A DNA stretch of 64,000 nt from assembly GCF_003008615.1 (NCBI RefSeq), contig NZ_CP027657.1:496001-560000 (forward strand), written 5' to 3'. A model generated the notes under the pieces. That model was not told the origin of the DNA and searched no databases. It saw only the letters and a program-made list of their open reading frames with translations. This document shows positions 7,503 through 16,866 of this stretch, in pieces. This DNA comes from Pseudomonas mendocina (GTDB lineage Bacteria; Pseudomonadota; Gammaproteobacteria; Pseudomonadales; Pseudomonadaceae). Position numbers and translations under genes: made by a program. Position 1 is the stretch's first letter, and every line of letters starts with the position of its first letter.

Positions 7503-8807
7503 TCAACTGCTGATGAAGGGAAACACGCCCAGCAACAGAGCCGCCGCCAGAATCACCATGCACACCATCACCGCCCATTTTAGGGTGAAGCGTTGCAGGT
7601 CGCCGAACTCGATCTTGGCCAGGCCGATCAGCAGGTAGGTGGACGGCACCAGTGGGCTGAGCAGGTGCACCGGCTGGCCAACGATGGAGGCGCGAGCCAT
7701 TTCCACGGCGCTGATGCCGTAGCTGGACGCTGCCTGGTTCAGCACCGGCAGGATGCCGTAGTAGAAGGCATCGTTGGACATGAAGAAGGTGAACGGCATG
7801 CTCACCAGCGCGGTGATCACCGCCAGGTGCGGGCCGAGTGCCTCGGGGATGACCGCCAGCAGGCTCTTGGACATCGCCTCGACCATGCCGGTGCCGCTGA
7901 GGATGCCGGTGAAGATACCCGCCGCGAAGATCAACCCGACCACCGCCAGGACATTGCCGGCATGCGCCGCGATGCGCTCCTTCTGCTGTTGTAGGCAGGG
8001 GTAGTTGATGATCATGGCGATACTGAAAGCGATCATGAACAGCACCGGCATCGGCAGCAGGCCGGCGATCAGAGTGGTCATCAGCACCACGGTGAGGATG
8101 GCATTGATCCACAGCAGCTTCGGCCTGCGCGCCTCGGGAAACTGCGACACGCTGATCTCTTCCTGAGTGAGCTGATCGTCCGGCAGATGCAGCACGCCCA
8201 GGCGCTTGCGCTCGCGCAGGCCGTAGAGATACGCGACGCCGAACAGTGCGATGGCGCCGATGACCATGCCCGGAATCATCGGCACGAAGACATCGGACGG
8301 GTCGACATGCAGGGCACTGGCGGCACGTGCGGTCGGGCCGCCCCAGGGCGTCATGTTCATGATGCCGCCAGCCATGATGATCAGACCGGCCATGATGGTC
8401 GGACTCATTTTCAGGCGACTGTACAGCGGCAGCATGGCGCCGACACAGATCATGTAGGTGGTCGAGCCGTCGCCATCCAGGGAGACGATCAGCGCCAGGG
8501 CCACGGTGCCGACCGCGACCTTCAGCGGGTCGCCCTTGACCAGTTTGAGGATCAGGCGCACGGGCGGATCGAACAGCCCGGAGTCGATCATGATGGCGAA
8601 GTAGAGGATGGCGAACATCAGCATCACGCCGGTGGGCGCGAGCTTGCTGATGCCTTCGAGCATCATCGGGCCGATCTGGTTGGCGAAGCCACCGATCAGC
8701 GCGAAAAGGATGGGGATGATGATCAGGGCAATCAGCGCCGACAGGCGTTTGCTCATGATCAGGTACATGAAGGTCGAGACCATGGCGAAGCCAAGGAATG
8801 TGAGCAT
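7503..8807 (-). CDS. CitMHS family citrate-metal/proton symporter
   Basis: A 434-residue inner-membrane transporter with about 11-12 hydrophobic segments. The sequence matches the CitMHS family (CitM/CitH of Bacillus), including SLDGDGSTTYMICVGAMLPL and the later segment GTGMVEAMSKSLLAVIPEALGPH. It probably takes up citrate complexed with a divalent metal in symport with protons. It stands alone on its strand and shares the terminator at 7447-7482. No two-component regulator of tricarboxylate uptake is adjacent. Confidence 0.88.
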   Translation of the reverse strand: MLTFLGFAMVSTFMYLIMSKRLSALIALIIIPILFALIGGFANQIGPMMLEGISKLAPTGVMLMFAILYFAIMIDSGLFDPPVRLILKLVKGDPLKVAVGTVALALIVSLDGDGSTTYMICVGAMLPLYSRLKMSPTIMAGLIIMAGGIMNMTPWGGPTARAASALHVDPSDVFVPMIPGMVIGAIALFGVAYLYGLRERKRLGVLHLPDDQLTQEEISVSQFPEARRPKLLWINAILTVVLMTTLIAGLLPMPVLFMIAFSIAMIINYPCLQQQKERIAAHAGNVLAVVGLIFAAGIFTGILSGTGMVEAMSKSLLAVIPEALGPHLAVITALVSMPFTFFMSNDAFYYGILPVLNQAASSYGISAVEMARASIVGQPVHLLSPLVPSTYLLIGLAKIEFGDLQRFTLKWAVMVCMVILAAALLLGVFPFISS

Positions 8808-9241
8808 GGGATTCTCCGGACGTGATTCGGCTGGATGCGAGGGCGATCAGCGAGGGTTGCTGGACGAACGAACGGAGAGAGGGAACGCGAGGCCTGTCAG
8901 AGGCATGGATGTGTACCGTTTTGTTCTTGTTGGTAATGGTCGGCCGCCTGGGCGGTCACGACGCGGTGGCAGGTCTGCGCCCGCCATGGGCAAGAACATA
9001 GGCGTGGAAGCTTTCTGGCAGCTTTCATCACGAAGCTGTCACAAAAAATTCATATTTAGCGATTCGCGCGCTGCACGGGCTTGCAGGCGTGTACGGGGAT
9101 GACGCGCCTCTCATCCCGCATTGGCGCGCTACAGCAACAGGTAAGGATGCCCATGTCGCGGCTAAAGTCCCTCCCACGAACATGGCACTCCAACGGTCAT
9201 CTGCCAGAACGGCGTATACCCTGCGACACAAGGTTCCGCGC
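8808..9241. other. Intergenic region upstream of citrate transporter
   Basis: This 434-bp region holds no convincing gene. Around 9158-9178 it carries a degenerate half of the GTGGGAGGGGC repeat (TCGCGGCTAAAGTCCCTCCC). The citrate transporter promoter should lie here, but I do not see a clear operator. Short frames here lack ribosome binding sites. Confidence 0.5.
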
Positions 9242-9745
9242 TCACGCCCCATCCCGCGGAGCCAGCCCCGCCAGCAGCTTGCCATTCAATTCATGCAACG
9301 TGCGCTGCTCCTCGGCGGTCAATCCTGAGAGCACTCGCTGCAGGTTGGCCACATGGGCGGCGAGCATGTTGTCGATCAGTTCGAAACCAGCCGGCGTCAG
9401 CGCCACCAGCACGCCACGGCGATCGCTCGGGTGCTTGCGGCGCTCGATCAACCCGGCTTTCTCCAGGCGGTCGATGCGACTGGTCATACCACCGGAGGAA
9501 ATCATCGCGCTCTCGTACAACGTGGTCGGCATCAGGGCATAGGGTTCGCCCGATCTGCGCAGGGTCGCGAGCAGGTCGAACTCGCCGGCCTGCAGGCCAT
9601 GCTCGGCGAAGAATGGCAGCAGGTGATCACGGCTGATCAACTGGCTCAGCTCGCCCAGGCGCCCGATCACGGCCATGGAAAAACCGTCCAGATCGGGTCG
9701 TTGTTGCTGCCATTGCTCGGCAGCCAGTTGCGCACGGTCTTGCAT
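9242..9745 (-). CDS. MarR family transcriptional regulator
   Basis: A 167-residue MarR-type regulator with a winged helix-turn-helix in the middle (GMTSRIDRLEKAGLIERRKHPSDRRGVLVALTPAG region, about residues 88-124). An N-terminal extension of about 25 residues resembles PecS-like members. It is divergent from the two exporter genes, and a perfect TATCTTG/CAAGATA dyad lies between them. It most likely represses both itself and the exporters and is relieved by a small phenolic or similar ligand. Confidence 0.87.
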   Translation of the reverse strand: MQDRAQLAAEQWQQQRPDLDGFSMAVIGRLGELSQLISRDHLLPFFAEHGLQAGEFDLLATLRRSGEPYALMPTTLYESAMISSGGMTSRIDRLEKAGLIERRKHPSDRRGVLVALTPAGFELIDNMLAAHVANLQRVLSGLTAEEQRTLHELNGKLLAGLAPRDGA

Positions 9746-9758
9746 GTCGCCCTCGATT

Positions 9759-9776
9759 TATCTTGCCATCAAGATA
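9759..9776. promoter_or_regulatory. MarR-type operator
   Basis: TATCTTG-CCAT-CAAGATA is a perfect inverted repeat with 7-bp arms, 14 bp before the MarR gene and 55 bp before the exporter gene. Size, symmetry and position fit MarR operators. Confidence 0.65.
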
Positions 9777-9830
9777 CTTTTCAAAAAGAATGTTGCCATC
9801 GTAACGTATCCACACCAGGGAGGCACCCGC

Positions 9831-10733
9831 ATGTCGGGCAATCAATATCGACCACTTCTGGCACTGGCCTTGTTGTTCACGGTCGGCGCGCTGATGGGGC
9901 TGACCAGCATCCTGGTCAAGCTTGCCGGCAACGCGGGCTGGCAACCGATGGCCTATCTGCTGTGGAGCCTGCTCGGTGGTGGTCTGCTGCTGTTGCTGTT
10001 CGCCTGGTGGCGTGGCGAGCGGCCTGGCATGAGCCTGCCGCAACAGCGCTACTACCTCGCCTCTGGCCTGCTCAGCATTGCCGTGCCGAACGCTTTGCTG
10101 TTCAGCTCCATCAGCCATGTCGGCGCCGGTTTCGCCTCGATGTGCCTGGCCTTCCCGCCCTTGTTCACCTACCTGCTGGCCCTGGCGCTGCGCATGGAGG
10201 CGCTCAGCCGCATCCGCCTGCTGGGCATCTGCATCGGTCTGTCCGGCAGCTTGCTGCTGGCGCTGGGCAAGCTGCACGGCGGCAGCAGTCCGGTTCTGTG
10301 GGTGATAGCAGCGCTGTGCGTGCCGGTGTTCCTCGCGCTGGGCAATATCTATCGCGCCCGCTACTGGCCGAGCGGTGCCACGCCACTGTCGCTGGCTCCC
10401 GGCATGCTGCTCGGCGGCGCCGTGCTGCTGGTGCCGACCGCCCTGCTCGGGGTCGACTTTTCCCTCCAGCTGAACAGTGCCATGGCCGTCGGCCTGCTGC
10501 TGGCGCAGATGCTGCTGTTCGCGACGGTCTACGCGCTGTTCTTCGTTCTGCAGAACCTGGCTGGCACGGTGTTTCTCAGCCAGATCGGCTCGGTGGCGGC
10601 GATCACCGGTGCTGTCATCGCCATCGGCCTGCTCGGTGAACAGGGCAGCCTGAGCCTGCTGCTGGCAGCGCTGTGTATCGTCGTCAGCGTACTGCTGGTG
10701 GCCTGGCGCGGCGCGCAGGAGGCACAAGCATGA
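9831..10733 (+). CDS. EamA/DMT family transporter
   Basis: A 300-residue inner-membrane protein with ten hydrophobic segments arranged as two EamA repeats, the drug/metabolite transporter superfamily. It probably exports an amino acid, metabolite or drug. The ATG at 9831 is supported by GGGAGG upstream; a longer open frame to the left would run into the divergent MarR gene. The stop overlaps the next gene's start as ATGA, so the two exporters are coupled and likely under the MarR regulator. Confidence 0.87.
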   Translation: MSGNQYRPLLALALLFTVGALMGLTSILVKLAGNAGWQPMAYLLWSLLGGGLLLLLFAWWRGERPGMSLPQQRYYLASGLLSIAVPNALLFSSISHVGAGFASMCLAFPPLFTYLLALALRMEALSRIRLLGICIGLSGSLLLALGKLHGGSSPVLWVIAALCVPVFLALGNIYRARYWPSGATPLSLAPGMLLGGAVLLVPTALLGVDFSLQLNSAMAVGLLLAQMLLFATVYALFFVLQNLAGTVFLSQIGSVAAITGAVIAIGLLGEQGSLSLLLAALCIVVSVLLVAWRGAQEAQA

Positions 10734-11899
10734 AGCGCCAGACCTTGCTGCTGATCGCCATCGTCCTGCTCGGCCTGAACCTGCGCCCGGTGCTGGCGGC
10801 CATCGGGCCACTGCTCGACCGTATCCAGCTCGACACAGGGCTGGATCATATCGGCGCCAGCCTGCTGACCAGCCTGCCGGTCGTCATCATGGGCCTCGGC
10901 GCTCTGGCCGCTGGTCTGCTGCGTAAACGCCTGGGCGAGCGCAACGGGATTCTCGTCGGCGTGCTGCTGATCGCCCTCGCCTGCCTGGCGCGCGGCGTGC
11001 TGCCCGATTCCAGCATCCTGATCGTCACCGCATTGCTGGCCGGCGCGGGGATCGCCTTCGTGCAAGCGCTGTTGCCGGGCCTGATCAAGTCGCGCTTTGC
11101 TGCGGACAGCGGCCGGCTGATCGGTTTCTACAGCTGCGCGATCATGGGGGGCGCGGCCTTCGGTGCGGCGCTGACGCCCTGGCTGGCACAGTCGATAGGA
11201 TGGTCGTGGGCACTGGCGAGCTGGACATTGCCCGCCCTGCTCGCTGCAGCAGTCTGGCGCCGCGCAGCACCGGCGGATGCCTTGGCGGCATCAGGCAACG
11301 TGCCGCATCTGGATGTCTGGCGCTCGCCCAGAGCCTGGCTGCTGATGAGCTTCTTCGGCATCGGTACCGCCGGCTACACGCTGGTACTGGCCTGGCTGCC
11401 GCCCTACTACACCGCGCTGGGCTGGAGTGCGCAGTCCAGCGGTCTGCTGCTGGCTGCGCTGACGCTCTGCGAAGTATTCGCCGGCCTGCTGGCATCGAGC
11501 CTGCTGCCGCGCTGCCCGGATCGGCGCGTGTTGCTGGGCGTGGTATTGCTTGCGCTGCTGACAGGCCTGCTCGGCCTGATGCTCGCACCGCTGCAATTGG
11601 TGGTACCGATCTGCATGCTGCTAGGTATCGGCATCGGTGCACTGTTTCCGCTGTCGCTGGTAGTGGCCCAGGATCACCTGGACGACCCACGCCAGACTGG
11701 CGACCTGCTGGCCTTCGTGCAAGGCGGCGGCTACCTGATCGCCGCCACCGCACCATTCCTGGCAGGCCTGCTACGCCAGTACACCGCCGACCTGCGCCTG
11801 AGCTGGCTGGCAATGGCCGCCGCCACCCTGGTACTGATGGGCATGGCAACGCAGTTCAAGCCAGGCAGCGGACGCTTCCATACACGGCCCCCTGCCTAA
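10730..11899 (+). CDS. CynX/NimT family MFS transporter
   Basis: A 389-residue 12-segment major facilitator of the CynX/NimT (cyanate/2-nitroimidazole) type, recognised by the N-terminal LLGLNLRPVLAAIGPLLDRI and the following GLLTSLPVVIMGLGAL-like segment. Translation is coupled to the DMT gene by a 4-bp ATGA overlap. Members export nitroaromatics and other small compounds, though most have no known substrate. Two unrelated exporters in one operon under a MarR regulator suggest a detoxification unit. Confidence 0.85.
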   Translation: MKRQTLLLIAIVLLGLNLRPVLAAIGPLLDRIQLDTGLDHIGASLLTSLPVVIMGLGALAAGLLRKRLGERNGILVGVLLIALACLARGVLPDSSILIVTALLAGAGIAFVQALLPGLIKSRFAADSGRLIGFYSCAIMGGAAFGAALTPWLAQSIGWSWALASWTLPALLAAAVWRRAAPADALAASGNVPHLDVWRSPRAWLLMSFFGIGTAGYTLVLAWLPPYYTALGWSAQSSGLLLAALTLCEVFAGLLASSLLPRCPDRRVLLGVVLLALLTGLLGLMLAPLQLVVPICMLLGIGIGALFPLSLVVAQDHLDDPRQTGDLLAFVQGGGYLIAATAPFLAGLLRQYTADLRLSWLAMAAATLVLMGMATQFKPGSGRFHTRPPA

Positions 11900-11924
11900 A
11901 ATGTAAGGCGGACTCAGCATGTAG

Positions 11925-11956
11925 GGCGGACTCAGGAGCGAAGCGAACAGTCCGCC
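11925..11956. repeat. GTAGGGCGGACT-type hairpin repeat
   Basis: GGCGGACT (11925-11932) pairs with AGTCCGCC (11949-11956). It is one of the recurrent pseudomonad intergenic repeats in this window and may terminate the convergent exporter and glyA transcripts. A degenerate half-copy precedes it near 11906. Confidence 0.65.
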
Positions 11957-11967
11957 TGTAAACCAAA

Positions 11968-11991
11968 GGCGTACTGCTTCGCGAGTACGCC
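11968..11991. repeat. Short form of the GGCGTACT repeat
   Basis: GGCGTACT-GCTTCGCG-AGTACGCC is a 24-bp hairpin. It has the same ends as the 78-bp repeat at 147-224 and 13353-13430 but lacks the middle of about 50 bp. Confidence 0.7.
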
Positions 11992-12025
11992 CTACGGCCG
12001 CTCCCTTCGCCCGCCCTGAGTGCCG

Positions 12026-13297
12026 CTAGCGATAAACCGGAAAGCGTCGGCACAGTTCCGTCACGTCCTGGCGCACCCGGTCACGCACTTCCATTTGCGC
12101 TTCGCCACCCACCTCGAGCGCATCCAGCACATCACATAGCCAGCCGGCCAGGCGTCCGCATTCGGCAATACCGAAGCCGCGCGTGGTCACGGCTGGCGTG
12201 CCGATGCGCAGCCCCGAAGTCACGAACGGCGAGCGCGGGTCGTTGGGCACCGAGTTCTTGTTGGCGGTGATATGCGCATCGCTCAGCGCCGCATCCGCCT
12301 CCTTGCCGGTGTAAGGCTTGTCGGACAGGTCGATCAGCATCAGGTGGTTGTCGGTGCCGCCCGAGACGATGCGATAACCACGCTGCTGCAGCACGGCGGC
12401 CATGGCCCGGGCGTTGCTGACCACCTGGCGCTGATATGCCTTGAACTCGGGCAGCAGCGCCTCCTTGAAGGCTATCGCCTTGGCGGCGATGACGTGCATC
12501 AGCGGCCCACCCTGGATACCAGGGAATACCGCCGAATCGAGCCGTTTGTAGAAATCCTCGCCCTGCCCCTTGGCCAGGATGATGCCGCCGCGCGGGCCGC
12601 GCAGGGTCTTGTGGGTGGTGCTGGTAACCACATGGGCATGCGGCAGCGGGCTGGGGTATTCACCGGCGGCCACCAGGCCGGCGACATGCGCCATGTCCAC
12701 CCAGAAGATCGCGCCTACCTTGTCGGCGATGGCGCGCATGCGTGCCCAATCCTTGTAGCGCGAATAGGCGGAGAAGCCGCCGATCAGCATCTTCGGCCGG
12801 GTCTCCAGGGCGATGCGCTCCATCTCGTCGTAGTCGATCAGACCGGTCTCGGGGTCGAGGCCATAGGGCACGATGCGATAGTGGCGCCCGGAGAAGTTGG
12901 ACGGATTGCCATGCGTCAGGTGGCCGCCCTGCGCCAGGTTCATGCCCATCACGGTATCGCCTGGATTGGTCAACGCCAGGAATACCGCCGCATTGGCCTG
13001 GGCCCCGGCGTGCGGCTGGACGTTGGCGTAGTCGCAATCGAACAACGCCTTGAGCCGTTCGACGGCCAGACGCTCGGCCACGTCCACATGCTCGCAGCCG
13101 CTGTAGTAGCGCTTGCCGGGGTAGCCTTCGGCGTACTTGTTGGTGAACACCGAGTTCTGCATCGCCATGACCAGCGGGCTGGCGTAGTTCTCGGAGGCGA
13201 TCAGCTCGACGTGATCCTCCTGGCGGCCTTCTTCGAGGCGCACGGCCTCGGCCAGTTCGGGGTCGAAATCGGCCAGGCTCAGAGCGGTGTCATACAT
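12026..13297 (-). CDS. glyA: Serine hydroxymethyltransferase
   Basis: This 423-residue cytoplasmic pyridoxal-phosphate enzyme interconverts serine and glycine with tetrahydrofolate. The cofactor lysine is K230 in [13 protein letters not shown], and [23 protein letters not shown] and HAGAQAN are all present at full length. I prefer the ATG at 13297 because AGGA is 10 bp upstream; the ATG nine bases earlier has it only 1 bp away. Pseudomonads usually have more than one glyA, so this may be an accessory copy. It is downstream of, and on the same strand as, the BenE-YggS-aminotransferase genes, separated by about 190 bp of repeats. Confidence 0.93.
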   Translation of the reverse strand: MYDTALSLADFDPELAEAVRLEEGRQEDHVELIASENYASPLVMAMQNSVFTNKYAEGYPGKRYYSGCEHVDVAERLAVERLKALFDCDYANVQPHAGAQANAAVFLALTNPGDTVMGMNLAQGGHLTHGNPSNFSGRHYRIVPYGLDPETGLIDYDEMERIALETRPKMLIGGFSAYSRYKDWARMRAIADKVGAIFWVDMAHVAGLVAAGEYPSPLPHAHVVTSTTHKTLRGPRGGIILAKGQGEDFYKRLDSAVFPGIQGGPLMHVIAAKAIAFKEALLPEFKAYQRQVVSNARAMAAVLQQRGYRIVSGGTDNHLMLIDLSDKPYTGKEADAALSDAHITANKNSVPNDPRSPFVTSGLRIGTPAVTTRGFGIAECGRLAGWLCDVLDALEVGGEAQMEVRDRVRQDVTELCRRFPVYR

Positions 13298-13352
13298 GGG
13301 GGTCATTTCCTGTGCGGGTTAAAAAATTGAGCGGTTTGATCAGCACGCCAAA

Positions 13353-13430
13353 GGCGTACTGCTTCGCGACGACTGCATGGATGCAGGAGGTAGAGCGACG
13401 CAGGATGCTAAAGCCGAGTACGCCCTACGC
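13353..13430. repeat. 78-bp intergenic repeat, copy 2
   Basis: Identical over 78 bp to 147-224. It lies between glyA and the aminotransferase gene. Confidence 0.8.
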
Positions 13431-13453
13431 GACTAGCCCCAAACACCTCGTAG

Positions 13454-13486
13454 GGCGGGCTCAGGAGCGCCAGCGAACAGCCCGCC
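13454..13486. repeat. GTAGGGCGGGCT-type hairpin repeat
   Basis: GGCGGGCT (13454-13461) pairs with AGCCCGCC (13479-13486), just past the stop of the aminotransferase gene. It may act as a terminator between that gene and glyA. Confidence 0.6.
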
Positions 13487-13491
13487 AAAAT

Positions 13492-14664
13492 CTAAGCCAG
13501 CAGCCGAGCGACACGCCGCGCGATCTCGTCGATCTGCGCCTCGCTGCAGATCAGCGGCGGCAGCAGGCGAATCGTGCTGTCACGGGTGACGGTGATCAGC
13601 AGGCGCTGTTCGGGAAGCGCCCGTCCCACCAGTTCCTTGCACGGCCTGTTAAGTTCGATGCCGACCATCAGCCCCTGCCCTCGGATGGCAATGACCTCGG
13701 GGTGATCGCCCAGCGCCTTTTGCAAGCGCCCGAGCAGGCGGTCACCCAGTACAGCGGCGCGCTCCGGCAGGTGCTCGCGCTGCATGATCTCGAGCACGCT
13801 GTAAGCCACCCGGCACGCCATGGGATTTCCGCCGAAAGTGGAGCCGTGCAGGCCCGGAGAGAACAGATCAGCTGCCGCCCCGCGCGCCAGGCAGGCGCCA
13901 ATCGGCACACCATTACCCAGGGCCTTGGCCAGGGTCATCACGTCGGCGCTGATACCTGCATGCTGATGGCCGAACCAGGCGCCTGTGCGCCCCATGCCTG
14001 ACTGAATTTCATCGACCATCAACAGCCAGCCATGCTGATCGCACAGGGCCCGCAGCTCGCGCAGGTAGGCGATGCTGGCGACGCGGATGCCGCCCTCGCC
14101 CTGCACCGGTTCGAGCAGCACCGCCACGATGTCCGGGTGCCGTTCGGCGGCCTGGCGCACGGCCTCGATATCGTCGTAGGGCACACGCACGAAGCCATCG
14201 AGCAGGGGCTCGAAACCGGCCTGCTTCGCCGGGTTGCCCGAGGCGGACAGCGTGCCGAGGGTGCGCCCATGAAAACCGTTGTCCATCACCAGAATCTTCG
14301 GTTGGGCGACGCCGCGACGCTGGCCATGCAGGCGTGCCAACTTGAGGGCCGCCTCGTTGGCCTCAGCGCCCGAGTTGCAGAAGAAGACGCGCTGCATCCC
14401 GGTCAACGCGCACAGGCGCTCGCCCAGCCGTTCCTGCCAGTCGATACGGAAGACGTTGGAGGTGTGCAGCAGCATCCCCGCCTGCTCGGCGATGACCGCC
14501 GCGATCTCTGGGTGAGCATGGCCCAGGCTGGTGACAGCCACGCCGGCGATGGCATCGAGGTACTCGACGCCCTCTTCATCCCATAGCAGCGCCCCGCTGC
14601 CGCGAACGAAGGACACCGGTTGGCGGGCATAGGCGCGCATCAGATGAGAATGGGCAGCAGGCAT
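13492..14664 (-). CDS. Class III aminotransferase, acetylornithine aminotransferase-like
   Basis: A 390-residue fold-type I aminotransferase. It has the phosphate-binding NSGAEANEAALKLAR (about 97-111), D218 in MVDEIQSGMGRTG and the cofactor lysine K247 in TLAKALGNG. It resembles ArgD/acetylornithine aminotransferases in length and motifs. The ATG at 14664 has GAGG eight bases upstream. It follows the YggS gene by 43 bp in the BenE-YggS operon and is likely under the divergent MocR regulator. This context suggests a catabolic amine or omega-amino-acid aminotransferase rather than arginine synthesis. Confidence 0.87.
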   Translation of the reverse strand: MPAAHSHLMRAYARQPVSFVRGSGALLWDEEGVEYLDAIAGVAVTSLGHAHPEIAAVIAEQAGMLLHTSNVFRIDWQERLGERLCALTGMQRVFFCNSGAEANEAALKLARLHGQRRGVAQPKILVMDNGFHGRTLGTLSASGNPAKQAGFEPLLDGFVRVPYDDIEAVRQAAERHPDIVAVLLEPVQGEGGIRVASIAYLRELRALCDQHGWLLMVDEIQSGMGRTGAWFGHQHAGISADVMTLAKALGNGVPIGACLARGAAADLFSPGLHGSTFGGNPMACRVAYSVLEIMQREHLPERAAVLGDRLLGRLQKALGDHPEVIAIRGQGLMVGIELNRPCKELVGRALPEQRLLITVTRDSTIRLLPPLICSEAQIDEIARRVARLLA

Positions 14665-14707
14665 GGATCGAACCTCGATTCGGGACGGTGGAAGAATGGG
14701 GAAAGCG

Positions 14708-15517
14708 TCATGGCTGTTCATCGGATACAGCGCCTGGCCAGTAGTGGCTGTCCGGCAACGGGCGGGCACCGAAGATCGCCTGGCCGACGCGCACTACCGT
14801 GGCGCCCTCCTCGATGGCGATCTCGAAATCGCCGGACATGCCCATCGACAGCGCATCCAGCTCGACGCCAGCAGGTGCGACCTGACGCAACTGGTCACGC
14901 AGGGTGCGTAAACGGATGAAGCACTGGCGCACCCGCTCGGCCTCGCTGGAGAACAGCGCCAGCGTCATCAACCCGCGTATGCGCAATGCGGAGAACGCCG
15001 GCAGTGCCTGAAGGAAGGCCGCTACATCGTCCGGAGCCAGGCCGTACTTGCTGGCTTCGCCGGAGCTGTTGACCTGCACGAACACGTCCAGCGAACGCCC
15101 CTCGATCTGCAGACGACGATCCAGTGCCTCGGCCAGACGCAGACTGTCCAGTGCCTGGAACTCCGTGGCGAAGCGCGCCACCAGCTTGGTCTTGTTGGTT
15201 TGCAGATGGCCGATGACCGACCATTGCAGATCGGCCAGATCCTGCATGGCCTGCCACTTGCCATGGGCCTCCTGCACCTTGTTCTCGCCGAACATCCGGC
15301 AACCGGCGGCATAGGCCATACGCAGGCTGGTTTCGGGCTTGGTCTTGCTCACCGGCAGCAGGCGCACCGTGGCCGGGTCGCGATCGACACGCCGGCAAGC
15401 CGCCTCGATACGCCGCTGCACCTCGGCCAGGTTGTGGCGAAAATCCTCGACCGAAACGGCCTCGGGATAGCGCCCGTGGTTGTCGTGGTGAGTCGCTGTC
15501 GCGCCAGGTACCGGCAT
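14708..15517 (-). CDS. YggS/PLPBP family pyridoxal-phosphate homeostasis protein
   Basis: A 269-residue protein of the YggS (PROSC/PLPHP) family, a TIM-barrel PLP carrier without known catalysis. The PLP lysine is K58 in LLPVSKTKPE, and MFGENKVQEA, WSVIGHLQTNKTK and LSMGMSGDFEIAI are conserved. It has an N-terminal extension of about 22 residues. The ATG at 15517 overlaps the permease stop (ATGA). Most pseudomonads carry yggS beside pilT and proC, so this looks like a second, specialised copy. It may protect or deliver PLP for the neighbouring aminotransferase and SHMT. Confidence 0.87.
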   Translation of the reverse strand: MPVPGATATHHDNHGRYPEAVSVEDFRHNLAEVQRRIEAACRRVDRDPATVRLLPVSKTKPETSLRMAYAAGCRMFGENKVQEAHGKWQAMQDLADLQWSVIGHLQTNKTKLVARFATEFQALDSLRLAEALDRRLQIEGRSLDVFVQVNSSGEASKYGLAPDDVAAFLQALPAFSALRIRGLMTLALFSSEAERVRQCFIRLRTLRDQLRQVAPAGVELDALSMGMSGDFEIAIEEGATVVRVGQAIFGARPLPDSHYWPGAVSDEQP

Positions 15518-16758
15518 CAGTTCGCCCCCTTGTTCAAGGGCAGCTCTGCCGCCGTGGGCTGCGCCACGGGTTGCGACCAGCGGGCATTGAGTACGGCGTA
15601 AGCCAGCAAGCCGATCACCAGCCCCCAGAACGCACCGCCGATGCCCAGCAGGTTGATGTTGGCGGCCGCCGCCAGAAAGGTGATCAGCGATGCCTCGCGG
15701 GTCTTCGCATCGATCATGGCGCTGGCCAGGCTGCCGCCGATGGTGCCGAGCAGTGCCAGGCCGGCCAGCGTGCTGATAAAGGTCGCCGGAAACGCCATGA
15801 ACACCGCCGCAAGGGTGACGCCGAATACGCCGACCAGGATGTACAGCACCCCGGCAGCGATACCGGCGATCCAGCGTTTGGAGGAGTCTTCGTGAGCCTC
15901 ACGCCCGGTACAGATGGCCGCGGTGATTGCAGCGAGATTGAAGGCGTGCGAGCCGAATGGTGCCATCAACAAGGAACCGAGCCCGGTGATGGTGACGATG
16001 GGATTGGCGCTGGTGGTGAAACCATCGTTGCGCAACACCAGCATGCCGGGCATGTATTGCCCGGTCAGGGTGATCAGGAACAGTGGCAGCGCCACGCTCA
16101 GCAGCGCGTTGAGCGAAAACGCCGGCATGGTGAACACCGGCGCCGCCAGTGTCAGGCTCACTGCCGACAGGTCGACACGCGCCTGCAACAGTAGAAAGGC
16201 CAGGCCCAGCAACAGGATGCCGACCACCGCATAACGGCCGCTGAAACGCTTGAATACCAGGTAGACGATGATCAACAGCCCAGCCAGCAACGGGTCGAGG
16301 CTGACACTGGCAAACGCACCGATGCCGAACTGCAGCAGGATGCCCGCCAGCAAACCAGCCGCCACGCCTGGCGGAATCAGGCGGATGACCCGCTCGAACC
16401 AGCCCGACAAGCCCAGCAGGACGAAGGCCGCCGCCGAGATCAGGTAGGCACCCACGGCCTCGGCGTAAGGCGTGGTCGCCAGCGCCGTCACCAGAAATGC
16501 CGCGGCAGGCGTCGACCAGGCGGTGATGATCGGCGCTCGGGCAATCCAGCTCAGTAGGATGCCCGTCACGCCCACACCAATGGAGATCGACCACACCCAG
16601 GAAGCCGTCAGCTCAGGACTGAGGCCTGCCACCTTGGCAGCCTGGAACACCAGAATGAAGGTGCCGCCGTAGTTGACGATGACCGAGATCAGCCCCGCCA
16701 CGACGGGATGGGTGAGATCGCCAAAGCGGATGGACGAAGACGAAGGATTGGCAGACAT
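15517..16758 (-). CDS. BenE family transporter (benzoate/proton symporter-like)
   Basis: A 413-residue inner-membrane protein with about 12 hydrophobic segments, matching the BenE family (benzoate/H+ symporter), with ITAWSTPAAAFLVTAL and a long internal segment ending GSHAFNLAAITAAICTG. No benzoate degradation genes are near; instead it is first in an operon with YggS and an aminotransferase, divergent from a MocR regulator. It may therefore import an amine, amino acid or B6 vitamer rather than benzoate. The ATG at 16758 has AGGAG somewhat far (13 bp) upstream; an in-frame start at 16806 is possible. Confidence 0.82.
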   Translation of the reverse strand: MSANPSSSSIRFGDLTHPVVAGLISVIVNYGGTFILVFQAAKVAGLSPELTASWVWSISIGVGVTGILLSWIARAPIITAWSTPAAAFLVTALATTPYAEAVGAYLISAAAFVLLGLSGWFERVIRLIPPGVAAGLLAGILLQFGIGAFASVSLDPLLAGLLIIVYLVFKRFSGRYAVVGILLLGLAFLLLQARVDLSAVSLTLAAPVFTMPAFSLNALLSVALPLFLITLTGQYMPGMLVLRNDGFTTSANPIVTITGLGSLLMAPFGSHAFNLAAITAAICTGREAHEDSSKRWIAGIAAGVLYILVGVFGVTLAAVFMAFPATFISTLAGLALLGTIGGSLASAMIDAKTREASLITFLAAAANINLLGIGGAFWGLVIGLLAYAVLNARWSQPVAQPTAAELPLNKGAN

Positions 16759-16820
16759 GGCCTGACAAGGACTCCTGAAAGAATGGGGAGAAGGCTTGCG
16801 AGGCACCGTTATAGGCCTAG

Positions 16821-16844
16821 AATGGCCTGATTTATCCTGCCATT
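16821..16844. promoter_or_regulatory. Operator-like dyad between MocR and BenE genes
   Basis: AATGGCCTGA-TTTA-TCCTGCCATT is an imperfect dyad with 10-bp arms (two mismatches) in the intergenic region, 23 bp before the MocR start. It is a good candidate for binding of the MocR dimer. Confidence 0.5.
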
Positions 16845-16866
16845 TTTACAAAGAGATACCGACCAA

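Noticed and set aside
9089..9328. 79-codon frame between citrate transporter and MarR genes
   Set aside because: No ribosome binding site, overlaps the MarR gene antisense and includes a repeat fragment.
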